Assembly (NCBI RefSeq): GCF_900102465.1
Contig: NZ_FNBW01000005.1
Location: forward strand, 186,001-250,000
Direction: 5' to 3'
Origin: Thalassobaculum litoreum DSM 18839
GTDB lineage: Bacteria > Pseudomonadota > Alphaproteobacteria > Thalassobaculales > Thalassobaculaceae
DNA length: 64,000 nt
Shown in pieces: positions 48,940 through 57,427 of the stretch (position 1 is the stretch's first letter; each line of letters starts with the position of its first letter). Below the pieces are notes generated by a model. It was not told the DNA's origin. It saw only the letters and a program-made list of their open reading frames with translations, and did no database searches. A program made the translations under genes and the position numbers.

Positions 48940-50130
48940 ATGACCTTGACCAAGACCCTGTACGAAAAGGATCTCTATCCCGAGATCGAGGACGCCGGAG
49001 ACAGCGACTTCGCCCGTGACTGCGTGGAGATCGCGGCGGAGCGGCTGGAGAAGGGGCAGATCGACCGACGCACCTTCCTCCAGGCCATGGCAATCCTGGG
49101 TGCCGGCACGTCCGTCATGACCCTGGGCGGCGGGTCCGCCAAGGCGGCGACCGAGGTCGTGGTCGTGAACTGGGGCGGCCCGGCGGTCGAAGCCTATCAG
49201 AAGGCGTTCGGCGATCCGTTCGAGAAGGCTACCGGCAACAAGGTCGTGATCGACGGCACCGGCCCGCTCGGCTCCAAGATCAAGGCGATGGTCGACGCGG
49301 GTGCGGTGACCTGGGACGTCTGCGACACCGGCACCGGCACCACGCTGGTCCTGCAGAAGCAGGGCGTGCTCGAGCCGATCGACTACTCGATCGTCGACAA
49401 GTCGAAGATGCAGGAGAAGTTCGCCTACGAGTACGGCTGCGCGAACTACATGTTCAGCTTCGCGCTGACCTACAACAAGAAATCCGTGTCGTCCGAGCCG
49501 ACCGGCTGGAAGGACTTCTGGGACCTGGAGAAGTTCCCGGGCAACCGCACCCTGCGCAAGCAGCCGAACGGCATGCTCGAGGCCTGCATGATGGCCGCCG
49601 GCCGCTCGCCGAACGAGGTCTATCCGATCGACATCGACCTGGCGGTCTCCAAGCTCAAGGAGATCAAGGACTACGTGATCGCCTGGGGCTCGGGCTCGCA
49701 GAGTCAGGAACTGTTCCGCACCGGCGAAGTGGTGATGGGCAACATCTGGCACACCCGCGCCAACCTCCTGAACCAGGAGACCAATGGCGACGTGACCTGG
49801 ACCTGGAAGGACGGCATCGTGACCGCCGGCATGTGGAACGTGCCGAAGGGCAACCCGGCCGGTGTGGAGACCGCGATGAAGTTCATCGCCTCGGCCCAGG
49901 ATCCGGAGCAGCAGCTGGTTCTGTTCAACGCCATGGGCAACGGCCCGGCCAACCCGGCCGCCGCCGACATGGTCCCGGCCGACAAGAAGTACATCGATCC
50001 GGGCCAGCCCGAGAATCTCGCCGTCCAGGTCCTGCAGAACGGCCCCTGGTACGAAGAGGACAGCGGCGTTCGGAACCTGACGAACGACGAGCTGTCGCGC
50101 GAGAAGTGGCTCGACGCCCTGTCGTCGTAA
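48940..50130 (+). CDS. potD: Polyamine-type ABC substrate-binding protein with twin-arginine signal
   Basis: A 396-residue periplasmic binding protein of the PotD/SBP_bac_8 type. The twin-arginine motif DRRTFLQAM lies at residues 42-50, behind an unusually long acidic n-region of about 40 residues. Cleavage is expected near SAKA-ATE at about 68. The fold markers VVNWGGPAVEAYQKAF and WDVCDTGTGTT follow. GTGAGGAG precedes the ATG. Some relatives bind opines or other amino acid derivatives, so the ligand is open. Confidence 0.86.
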   Translation: MTLTKTLYEKDLYPEIEDAGDSDFARDCVEIAAERLEKGQIDRRTFLQAMAILGAGTSVMTLGGGSAKAATEVVVVNWGGPAVEAYQKAFGDPFEKATGNKVVIDGTGPLGSKIKAMVDAGAVTWDVCDTGTGTTLVLQKQGVLEPIDYSIVDKSKMQEKFAYEYGCANYMFSFALTYNKKSVSSEPTGWKDFWDLEKFPGNRTLRKQPNGMLEACMMAAGRSPNEVYPIDIDLAVSKLKEIKDYVIAWGSGSQSQELFRTGEVVMGNIWHTRANLLNQETNGDVTWTWKDGIVTAGMWNVPKGNPAGVETAMKFIASAQDPEQQLVLFNAMGNGPANPAAADMVPADKKYIDPGQPENLAVQVLQNGPWYEEDSGVRNLTNDELSREKWLDALSS

Positions 50131-50143
50131 TCCGATCGGTCAC

Positions 50144-50194
50144 TAGAGCAAATCACGATCAGATGGAGACATCTGATCGTGTGAATTTGCTCTA
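50144..50194. repeat. Long inverted repeat (TAGAGCAAAT...ATTTGCTCTA)
   Basis: Two perfect 10-bp blocks pair: TAGAGCAAAT/ATTTGCTCTA outside, ACGATCAGAT/ATCTGATCGT inside. The hairpin starts 13 bases after the potD stop. It looks like a dispersed alphaproteobacterial repeat rather than a plain terminator, since no T-run follows directly. Confidence 0.75.
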
Positions 50195-50206
50195 TCTTTA
50201 AGAGCT

Positions 50207-50258
50207 TAGAGGGCGGTTCACGGTTCGGATCGATTCGATCTGAACCGATCGCTCTCTA
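50207..50258. repeat. Second inverted repeat of the same TAGAG...CTCTA type
   Basis: TAGAG(G/A)GCG arms and an inner GGTTC(G/A)GATCGA stem pair imperfectly. It stands 12 bases after the first repeat and 25 bases before potB. The two together fill most of the 153-bp gap between potD and potB. Confidence 0.65.
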
Positions 50259-50283
50259 GACAAAGGGCATTGGCAGGCCGCAC

Positions 50284-51120
50284 ATGCACGCTTCACTTCG
50301 CCGGGTCTATTGGTGGCTGATCGCGCCGGCGGTCCTGCTCATGCTCGTCTTCTACATCTATCCGCTGATCCAGGTTCTCTGGATCAGCGTGACCGATCCC
50401 GTACCCGGGCTCGGCAACTACAGCGAACTGATCGACAGGGCGCTGATTCATCGGATCTGGATGACCACGATCCGGGTCTGCGTCATCACCACGGTCATCA
50501 CCGTGGTCTGCGGCTACATCGTCGCCTACACGATGGCCCAGGTCGGCGAGCGCCAGCGCACCTGGATGATGTTCTGCGTGCTGCTCACCTTCTGGCTCAG
50601 CGTGCTGATCCGCGCCTTCGCCTGGGTGATGCTGCTGCGCACCCAGGGCCTGATCAACACGGGGCTCCAGGAGCTCGGGTTGATCGACCAGCCGCTGCGC
50701 CTGGTGCGCAACGAGTTCGGCGTGATCGTCGGCATGGTGCATTTCATGCTGCCGCTGGCGGTGCTGCCGATCTATTCTAACATGACCGGCATTCAGGACC
50801 GGCTGGTCAGCGCGGCGCGCGGCCTCGGCGCCTCGCCGTGGGTGGCGTTCAAGGACGTCTACCTGCCGCTGAGCAAGCCCGGCCTGATCGCCGCGACCAT
50901 TCTGGTCTTCGTGTTCTCTCTCGGCTTCTTCATCACCCCGGCCCTGCTCGGCGGCGGCAAGGTGGTGATGATATCCGAGTACATCCAGGTGAGCTTCGAG
51001 GAGACGCTGCGCTGGGGGCAGGCGACCATGCTGGCCTCGACCCTGCTGTTCTCGGTGTTCCTGTCGCTCGCCCTGGTGGCCCGCTTCGTCGATCTGAAGA
51101 AAGTGTTTGGTGCGCGATGA
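50284..51120 (+). CDS. potB: Polyamine-type ABC transporter permease (PotB family)
   Basis: A 278-residue inner-membrane permease with six membrane segments. The EAA loop that contacts the ATPase is seen in SAARGLGASPWVAFKDVYLPLSKPG at about residue 178. Start ATG 50284 has only a weak ribosome-binding site, which fits lower expression than the binding protein. The stop overlaps the potC start by four bases. Confidence 0.88.
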   Translation: MHASLRRVYWWLIAPAVLLMLVFYIYPLIQVLWISVTDPVPGLGNYSELIDRALIHRIWMTTIRVCVITTVITVVCGYIVAYTMAQVGERQRTWMMFCVLLTFWLSVLIRAFAWVMLLRTQGLINTGLQELGLIDQPLRLVRNEFGVIVGMVHFMLPLAVLPIYSNMTGIQDRLVSAARGLGASPWVAFKDVYLPLSKPGLIAATILVFVFSLGFFITPALLGGGKVVMISEYIQVSFEETLRWGQATMLASTLLFSVFLSLALVARFVDLKKVFGAR

Positions 51121-51947
51121 AAAAGGATCCGCGCGTCGTCTTCGGCCGCTGTGTGGTCTATGGCCTTGCCTGGACCGTGCTGGCCTTCCTTGTCCTGCCG
51201 ATGATCATCGTCGTGCCGGTCTCGTTCACCGACCAGTACTATCTGTCGCTGCCCAAGGAAGGCCTGTCGCTGCAGCACTATGCGGCGTTCTTCGAGAAGG
51301 AGATCTGGCTGGCCGCCACGCTGGACAGCGTGATCGTCGCCACCTGCTCGACCGTCGCCGCGCTGGTGCTCGGCACGCTCTGCGCCATCGGCTGCTGGCG
51401 GCTGGCGAGCAACGCGGCGGAGTCCGTGCGCACCTTCATGCTGACGCCGATCATCGTGCCGACCATCGTGCAGGCGCTGGCCATGTACCGGTTCTGGATC
51501 GATCTCGGGATCATGGACACCTATTTCGGCCTGATCCTGGCCCATACCCTGATCGCCATCCCCTATGTGGTGATCACCGTCTCGGCCTCCCTGGCGAATT
51601 TCGACGTCCGGCTGGAGCAGGCCTCGCGCAATCTCGGCGCCTCGACCTCGCAGACCATCCGTTGGGTGATCCTGCCGAGCATCGTGCCGGGCATGCTGTC
51701 GGGCGCGCTGTTCGCCTTCACCATCTCGTTCGACGAGATCGTCGTGGCGCTCTTCATCACCAGCCGCAACGTCTATACCCTCCCGAAGCGGATCTGGGAC
51801 GGCATCCAGGATCACCTCGATCCCACCATCGCCTCGATCGCGACCATGCTGATCGTGATCACGCTGGCACTGCTGCTGACCGAGCTTTGGGCCCGTCAGC
51901 GGCGGCGGGCGCGGCTGACCGAGCGGATCGAGGGCGGCGAAGCCTGA
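51117..51947 (+). CDS. potC: Polyamine-type ABC transporter permease (PotC family)
   Basis: A 276-residue permease with six membrane segments and the EAA loop EQASRNLGASTSQTIRWVILPSI near residue 165. SFDEIVVALFITS is typical of PotC. It completes the importer with potA, potD and potB. It is followed after 51 bp by the M20 amidohydrolase gene. Confidence 0.9.
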   Translation: MKKDPRVVFGRCVVYGLAWTVLAFLVLPMIIVVPVSFTDQYYLSLPKEGLSLQHYAAFFEKEIWLAATLDSVIVATCSTVAALVLGTLCAIGCWRLASNAAESVRTFMLTPIIVPTIVQALAMYRFWIDLGIMDTYFGLILAHTLIAIPYVVITVSASLANFDVRLEQASRNLGASTSQTIRWVILPSIVPGMLSGALFAFTISFDEIVVALFITSRNVYTLPKRIWDGIQDHLDPTIASIATMLIVITLALLLTELWARQRRRARLTERIEGGEA

Positions 51948-51998
51948 TCTTCCGGCGCCGGTTTCGGCCGGTCGCCTTACACATCGACGGAGACGACC

Positions 51999-53603
51999 AT
52001 GACCGCGGAGCTGACGCCCGCCAAGCGGACCGCCCTTGCCTGGGTCGAGGCCAATGCCGAGCGCCTGTCGCGCGATCACATGGAGATCTGGCACCTGCAC
52101 GAGCCGTCCTGGCGCGAGTACAAGTCGGCCGCCTGGTATGTCGAGCGCCTGCGGGCCGAAGGCTTCGAGGTCGAGCCGGGCTCGGCCGGGATGCCGACGG
52201 CGCTGTGCGCCACCTGGGAGAACGGGAGCGGCGGTCCGACGATCTGCTGCTACGCCGAATACGACGCCGTGGTCGGCTCCAGCCAGGAGGCGGTGCCGTA
52301 TCGCAAGCCGCGCGAGGGGGTGCATCCCTATGCCGCCGGCCATACCGATCCGCACTCGGCGCTGGGCCTCGGCGGCCTGACCGGCGCGCTGGCCATGCAG
52401 GCGGCGATGAAGGAACACAGCATCGCCGGGCGCATCAAGTTTTTCGGCGAGCCAGCGGAGAAGATGTGCGGCTCCAAGCCGATCCACGCCAGCCACGGCT
52501 ATTACGACGACATCGACGCGCTCATCAGCTTCCACCCGACCTCGCTGCCGGACCTCTCCAACACGGTGATCTGGGAGACCCATTGCGGCTGCTACTGGTC
52601 GAAGGTCTACACCTTCGAGTCCGTGGATCCGGAGACCTGGGGCTCGGCCGGCGAGCGCAAGGGCTCGCAGAACAGCCACGCCATCGCCCGCGCGCCGGCG
52701 GCCCTGGACGCCATGTGCCTGATGTACACGACCGCCAAGTACACCAAGGAGAACATGCTGCCTCACCGGGGTTCCTGGACCCTGAACGAGGCGATCCTGA
52801 ACGGCGGGTTCGCGACGGCCGACAACCTGCCGCCGCGGTTCTCGCAGATCCAGTACGCCTGGCGCTGTCCGTCCATCGAGATGGCCGAGGCGATCGAGCG
52901 GGTGCTGGACAACAACGCCGAGCATGTCGCCGGCCTGACCCAATGCCAGGTCAAATCCGAGTGGGTGACCAAGACCCGGCCGGGCATGGCGAACAATGCG
53001 CTGGCCGAGATCACCTACGCGAATTTCGAGCTGGTCGGCCCGCCGAAATTCACCGAGGAGGCCAAGGAGTTCGGCCGCGAGATCATCCGCAACCTCGGCT
53101 ACGAGGCGCCGGAGGAGCCGTTCCCGGAGATCCTGGAACAGCTCGTCGATCCGAAGGAGGGCGAGGCCATCCTGCGCTCGCAGATCCCGTCCTGGCAGAA
53201 GAACTACACATCCGACGACTACACCGACATGACCTGGCACACCCCGACCGTGCGCCTCTATGTCGGTCGCGCGGCGCTGAAGAACCCGGCGCCGGGGGTG
53301 AAGGTGCCGCACTGGTGCCACTGCGCGCTCGGCGGCGTGCCGGGGGCGATGGACCCGATGTTCCTCACCGCCGGCAGGGTGATCGCCACCACCGGGCTCG
53401 AGCTCATGGAAAGTCCTGAAGCGCTGGCCCGCTGCAAGGCGGAGTTCGACGAGCGCACCGGGGGCGGCATCGGCGGCGACAAGTGGGTGCCGCCGCTGCT
53501 CGGCAAGAACGCGCCGGCGCCGATCCACTTCCCGTGGCCGGAATACGTGGAGACGGTTCGCGGCCCGGAATGGGTCATGCCGACGCCGCCCGTTCAGGAC
53601 TGA
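51999..53603 (+). CDS. M20 family amidohydrolase/peptidase (AbgB-like)
   Basis: A 534-residue M20 metallo-amidohydrolase related to p-aminobenzoyl-glutamate hydrolase subunit B. Metal-site segments are AEYDAV (86-91) and GHTDPH (114-119). The family's Glu-Glu motif reads GEPAEK at 150-155, so the second glutamate is a lysine. The dimerisation domain lies at about 200-320. Such enzymes cleave N-acyl amino acid or amide bonds in the cytoplasm. As it follows potC, it may process the imported compound. Whether it is catalytically standard is uncertain because of the changed motif. Confidence 0.82.
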   Translation: MTAELTPAKRTALAWVEANAERLSRDHMEIWHLHEPSWREYKSAAWYVERLRAEGFEVEPGSAGMPTALCATWENGSGGPTICCYAEYDAVVGSSQEAVPYRKPREGVHPYAAGHTDPHSALGLGGLTGALAMQAAMKEHSIAGRIKFFGEPAEKMCGSKPIHASHGYYDDIDALISFHPTSLPDLSNTVIWETHCGCYWSKVYTFESVDPETWGSAGERKGSQNSHAIARAPAALDAMCLMYTTAKYTKENMLPHRGSWTLNEAILNGGFATADNLPPRFSQIQYAWRCPSIEMAEAIERVLDNNAEHVAGLTQCQVKSEWVTKTRPGMANNALAEITYANFELVGPPKFTEEAKEFGREIIRNLGYEAPEEPFPEILEQLVDPKEGEAILRSQIPSWQKNYTSDDYTDMTWHTPTVRLYVGRAALKNPAPGVKVPHWCHCALGGVPGAMDPMFLTAGRVIATTGLELMESPEALARCKAEFDERTGGGIGGDKWVPPLLGKNAPAPIHFPWPEYVETVRGPEWVMPTPPVQD

Positions 53604-53636
53604 TTGAAGACGACGACCAGAAGGAGGAAACCCGCC

Positions 53637-54650
53637 ATGGGCGCGGTCAGCGAGTTCGAATACCGCTACAACATGACCATCAAGACCTTCCCCAGCCACG
53701 AGGAGCCGGGCTTCGAGAGCGCCGAGCAGCAGGAGACGGTCTGGGGCCGCAAGTGGGGCTGCGACAACGATGTCGGCCGGCTCCGTATGGTGCTGATGCA
53801 TCGGCCGGGCGAGGAGATGAAGATCCTCGACCCGTCCAAGCGCCTGGAGCATCTGGGATCCTACGGCGACGCCGAGGGTCAGACCTGGTACTGGCGTGGC
53901 GACAAGATCCACACCATGGAAGAGCAGCAGGAGCAGCATGACGGCCTCGCCAACGCGCTGCGGGCGGAAGGCGTGGAAGTCGTCTACCTGAAGCGCTGCG
54001 CGCCGGGTAAGCACAAGTCGATCTACACCCGTGATTCCTGCATCGGCGTGAAGGGCGGGGCGATCGTCACCCGGCTCGGCCCGATCGTGCGCCGCGGCGA
54101 GGAGGCCCCGGTGACCGAGACCCTCGGCGCCCTCGGCATGCCGATCCTGCGCACCGTCCATGGCACCGGGCTGATGGAGGGCGGCAGCTTCGTGTGGCTG
54201 AATTCCAAGACCGCCGTGATCGGCCGCTCCTCCCGCGTGAACGAGGAGGGGACCCGCCAGGTCGAGGAAGTGCTGAACGCCCAGGGCGTGGAACTGCTCC
54301 GGGTCGACCTGACCGGCTACCGGCTGCATATCGACGGTGCGCTGGTGATGATCGACGTGGACACCGCGATCATCAACCCGACCCAGCTGCCGTTCTGGTT
54401 CCTCGGCAAACTGAAGGAGCTGGGCATCCGCACCATCGAGGTGCATCCGGACGATCCCTCCGGCGTGGTCAACTGCATCGCCGTGAAGCCGGGCCGGGTG
54501 ATCATGGAGGCGGGCGCCTCCAAGCACACCGCCGACGCGCTGGACAAGCTCGGCATCGAGATCGTGCCGGTGAAGTACGACAAGATCTTCCAGGGCGGCG
54601 GCGGCATCCACTGCTCGACCTCGCCGCTGATCCGCGACTCGGTCGACTGA
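53637..54650 (+). CDS. Guanidine-modifying superfamily hydrolase/amidinotransferase-like protein
   Basis: A 337-residue member of the amidinotransferase/arginine deiminase/dimethylargininase superfamily (five-bladed alpha-beta propeller). Substrate and catalytic motifs are TRD at 131-133, E181 in MEGGSF, H231 in LHIDGA and the nucleophile C326 in GIHCST. The start at 53637 has an ideal AAGGAGG. Members hydrolyse arginine, methylarginines or agmatine, or move amidino groups. The position behind a polyamine-type importer and an amidohydrolase suggests catabolism of a guanidino compound. The exact reaction cannot be assigned. Confidence 0.83.
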   Translation: MGAVSEFEYRYNMTIKTFPSHEEPGFESAEQQETVWGRKWGCDNDVGRLRMVLMHRPGEEMKILDPSKRLEHLGSYGDAEGQTWYWRGDKIHTMEEQQEQHDGLANALRAEGVEVVYLKRCAPGKHKSIYTRDSCIGVKGGAIVTRLGPIVRRGEEAPVTETLGALGMPILRTVHGTGLMEGGSFVWLNSKTAVIGRSSRVNEEGTRQVEEVLNAQGVELLRVDLTGYRLHIDGALVMIDVDTAIINPTQLPFWFLGKLKELGIRTIEVHPDDPSGVVNCIAVKPGRVIMEAGASKHTADALDKLGIEIVPVKYDKIFQGGGGIHCSTSPLIRDSVD

Positions 54651-54673
54651 CAGCGGGCCTCTGGACCCTATCG

Positions 54674-54720
54674 GGCCGCCCGTTCCGCAGGTGCGAAGGC
54701 ATCGACGGGAACGGGCGGCC
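54674..54720 (+). terminator. Strong hairpin after the guanidine-hydrolase gene
   Basis: A perfect 13-bp stem GGCCGCCCGTTCC/GGAACGGGCGGCC begins 24 bases after the stop. No T-run follows, so it may terminate only partly or protect the message end. Confidence 0.6.
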
Positions 54721-55058
54721 GTCGCCGTCCGTATCCGCGCTCTACCATAAGGCGGCCTGATCTGGCCGACCGACACAGGCCTGTCGGGTCGTGCCGGTCT
54801 TTGTGTTAACCATAATGCAAGATTGATCGTAGCCGATCTGGCCCGTCCTCGCCCCCGAGAGATGTGTAACTCGCATCAGTGGCGGCCCACTCTTCGGCTT
54901 CCGTTTCCGCGTCTTATTTGCAATCATTTCGCGTTTCCGGTGTGCGGTCGGAGAAGCCTGGACCGGAAACCCGTGCGTTTCTCGCAGTTGAGATTGCGAA
55001 CTATTCGCAAGTTGCCTATTTTAGAGCCGTCTGCATGTCAGTCCGAGGATCGTCACGT
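54721..55058. promoter_or_regulatory. Leader region of the AraC gene with 17-bp palindrome
   Basis: About 340 bp without a gene. The notable element is TTGCGAA-CTA-TTCGCAA at 54994-55010, a perfect inverted repeat about 50-65 bp before the AraC start and placed in an AT-rich stretch suited to a promoter. It may be an autoregulatory site. Confidence 0.45.
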
Positions 55059-56108
55059 ATGAGTCACGTCAGCCGTCGAGTGGGCCGTCGCTCGGCCGAC
55101 AGGTCCGATCTTGCCGTCGAGCCCCTGCAACCGGGCCTGCAGCATGCGGAGCCGGATTATTCGGTGCGTTCCGAGAAAATGTCGGTGCCGTCCCATCCGA
55201 TGGACGGCCGATCGATCTTCCAGGATTTCGCCTCGGGCATAAGCCTGCACGCGACCGACGCGATCGAGATGGCGGATATCCAGTCCCGCGCCACCCTGCA
55301 GCCGGGCGTGAGCCTGCTCTTGCTGCTTGAAGGCGCGGTCGACGCGACCGTCGAGGGGACGGCGATCCAGTGCAATGCCCGGCGCGGTCCGGTCGGCCGG
55401 ATCATTTCCGTCACCCGGCCCACCACCCTGCTGCGCACGTCCACGCGCGGGCGCTATGTGCGCAAGGTGACGCTGCGCATTCCGCTGGCCTGGTTCGAGG
55501 AACGCGGCTGCGGCGATCCGGCCTCGACCCAGTCGCGGGAACTCGCCACCTTCCTGCGAACCCATAATTCGGTGAAGGAGTGGGAGCCGTCGACCGGCGC
55601 GGTGCGCAGCGCCGAGGATCTCCTGGCCCGCAGCGCGGACGGCGGCGTGCTCGCCAGCATCGCCGGCGAGCGCGACATGCTGAACATGCTGGCCGATGCG
55701 CTCTCGGCCTTCCGTGACGACGAGCCGCGGCCGATGCCGCGCCACCTGCGGTCCCGCGACATCGTGCGGGCCCAGACCGCGCGCGAGCTGATCCTGCGCA
55801 GCCTGGACGACGGCCTGCACCTGCCGGATATCGCCGAGCAGACCGGCATGAGCGTCAGCACCCTGCAGCGGGTGTTCCGCGACTGCTTCGGCCAGACGGT
55901 GATGGAGTTCGCCCGGGTACGCCGCCTGGAGATGGCGCGCGACCTGCTGGACCGGGACGGGCTGTCGGTCGGGGACGTGGCCCAGCGGGCCGGTTATTCC
56001 AGCCCGGCGAATTTCGCCACGGCGTTCCACCGGAAATTCGGCTACCCGCCCTCCCAGGTCAAGGAACGCGCCCGCCGCGCCGCCATCGCCGAGACCGAGC
56101 AGGTTTAG
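55059..56108 (+). CDS. AraC family transcriptional regulator
   Basis: A 349-residue activator. The N-terminal 230 residues form an effector or dimerisation region with a beta-rich segment (VSLLLLLEGAVDATVEG). The C-terminal HTH_18 domain has two helix-turn-helix units, LPDIAEQTGMSVSTLQRVFRD and LSVGDVAQRAGYSSPANFATAF, ending FGYPPSQVKE. It lies just after the importer/hydrolase operon on the same strand and probably controls it. ATG 55035 is an alternative start eight codons upstream; the longer frame lacks a good ribosome-binding site. Confidence 0.85.
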   Translation: MSHVSRRVGRRSADRSDLAVEPLQPGLQHAEPDYSVRSEKMSVPSHPMDGRSIFQDFASGISLHATDAIEMADIQSRATLQPGVSLLLLLEGAVDATVEGTAIQCNARRGPVGRIISVTRPTTLLRTSTRGRYVRKVTLRIPLAWFEERGCGDPASTQSRELATFLRTHNSVKEWEPSTGAVRSAEDLLARSADGGVLASIAGERDMLNMLADALSAFRDDEPRPMPRHLRSRDIVRAQTARELILRSLDDGLHLPDIAEQTGMSVSTLQRVFRDCFGQTVMEFARVRRLEMARDLLDRDGLSVGDVAQRAGYSSPANFATAFHRKFGYPPSQVKERARRAAIAETEQV

Positions 56109-56143
56109 GCGCCTCCCGCCTCATTCCAGTCGCACCCCCCAAT

Positions 56144-56260
56144 CCGTCTCCCCGGCCTTGCGCCGGGGTCCAGGGTACAGGCTTGCCGGAGCGCGGGAGG
56201 CGTGATTCCGGCGCGCGGCGGCCTCGGTCCCGGCGCAGGGCCGGGAAGACGAGGAGGGGA
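56144..56260. repeat. Intergenic repeat copy 1
   Basis: About 115 bp beginning CCGTCTCCCCGGCCTTGCGC and ending near GGCCGGGAAGACGAGG; the two ends are inverted complements of each other. Nearly identical to copy 2 at 56349. Confidence 0.85.
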
Positions 56261-56348
56261 TTGTGTAGGGCGCTGCTTCGTTCGGGCGCTGCATCAGTGG
56301 ATAAAGCGTTGCGCCATCGCGCGACTGACCCCGATCGCAAGCAGTAAG

Positions 56349-56475
56349 CCGTCTCCCCGGCCTTGCGCCGGGGCCCAGGGTACAGGCTTGCCGGAGCGTG
56401 GGAGGCGTGATTCCGGGCGCTCCGGCGCGCGGCGGCCTCGGTCCCGGCGCAGGGCCGGGATGACGAGGAAGGGGG
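56349..56475. repeat. Intergenic repeat copy 2
   Basis: Same repeat as at 56144 in direct orientation, with a short insertion (GGCGCTCC-like) in the middle and the end GGCCGGGATGACGAGG. The 88 bp between the copies show no gene. Together they fill the gap between the AraC gene and the convergent epimerase gene. Confidence 0.85.
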
Positions 56476-56527
56476 GAAGGACAGCCAGGCTCCCGTCACC
56501 CTCTCGCTCACCCGGCTCCCGTCACCC

Positions 56528-57427
56528 TCACCCCGTCCCCGCGTTTCGATAGAACGCCACTGTCTGGGCCAGTCCGTCCCGCAGCGCCGTATGCGGGAGG
56601 TCGCCGAGAACCGCCCCGATCGGGCTCGGCGCGATGACCGGGTGCAGCGGCAGGGGCGGCCCGGCCCAGTCGATCGCCGCACCCGGCACGAGATCCTCGA
56701 TGCCGGCAGCGATCGCCGAGATATCCGCCACCTCGCCGACCAGGGAGAAGGCGTGCGCGCCCTCGAACGGCCGGGTCGCCGCCGCCTCGAACACCGCGGC
56801 CACGTCGTCCACATAGATCATGTCGGCGGCACCGGAATAGCCGATCGTATAGGGTCGGCCGGCCACCGCCTCGCGGCAGGCGATGGACGGTCCCGCCGTC
56901 AGCCCGGTCTCGCGGCCCGGCCCGTAGACGATCGCCGGCCGGAAGCCGACGCTGGAGATCCCGGCATCGTGCCAGTAGGCCCGCCCGCTGCCCTCGCAGG
57001 CCAGCTTGAAGGCGCCGTAATGGGTGGTGGGGTAGGGGATGGCGCCGTCGTCGGGTCCGAACACGCCGGCGCTGCTGGCATAGGCGACGCCGCGCAGCCC
57101 GTGCGCCTTGGCCGCCTCGAACACGTTGAGGGTGCCGATCAGGTTGACCTGGGCGCCGAGGATCGGGTTCTCGGCACAGGCCGGGGTCAGCAGCGCGGCC
57201 AGATGGATCGCGAAGTCGCAGTCTTCCGCCGCCCGCAGTACATCGTCGCCCGAGGCGACGTCGCCGGTGCGCCACTCGACCCGGTCGGCCATGTCACCGG
57301 CGATGGCGCGCACGATGCCGCGGTCCTCGTGCCGGTCGAAGACGCGCACGTCCAAGCCCCGGGCGGCGAGGCGGCGGATGATCCAGGCGCCGAGAAACCC
57401 GCCGCCACCGGTGATCAGGACGGTCAT
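56528..57427 (-). CDS. NAD-dependent epimerase/dehydratase (extended SDR)
   Basis: A 299-residue extended short-chain dehydrogenase. The nucleotide loop is TGGGGFLG at residues 6-13. The catalytic Ser-Tyr-Lys set is in YASSAGVFGP and HYGAFKLACE. It is cytoplasmic and acts on a sugar, nucleotide sugar or sugar acid; the exact substrate is unknown. It is the last gene of a four-gene minus-strand operon and overlaps the upstream gene by four bases. Confidence 0.85.
   Translation of the reverse strand: MTVLITGGGGFLGAWIIRRLAARGLDVRVFDRHEDRGIVRAIAGDMADRVEWRTGDVASGDDVLRAAEDCDFAIHLAALLTPACAENPILGAQVNLIGTLNVFEAAKAHGLRGVAYASSAGVFGPDDGAIPYPTTHYGAFKLACEGSGRAYWHDAGISSVGFRPAIVYGPGRETGLTAGPSIACREAVAGRPYTIGYSGAADMIYVDDVAAVFEAAATRPFEGAHAFSLVGEVADISAIAAGIEDLVPGAAIDWAGPPLPLHPVIAPSPIGAVLGDLPHTALRDGLAQTVAFYRNAGTG

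Noticed and set aside
50859-54776. A 1305-residue open frame on the minus strand
   Set aside because: It runs antisense across potC, the M20 and guanidine-hydrolase genes, all of which have clear motifs. High GC keeps antisense frames open.
56144-56475. CRISPR-like array
   Set aside because: Only two long copies with palindromic ends and no regular short repeats or spacers.
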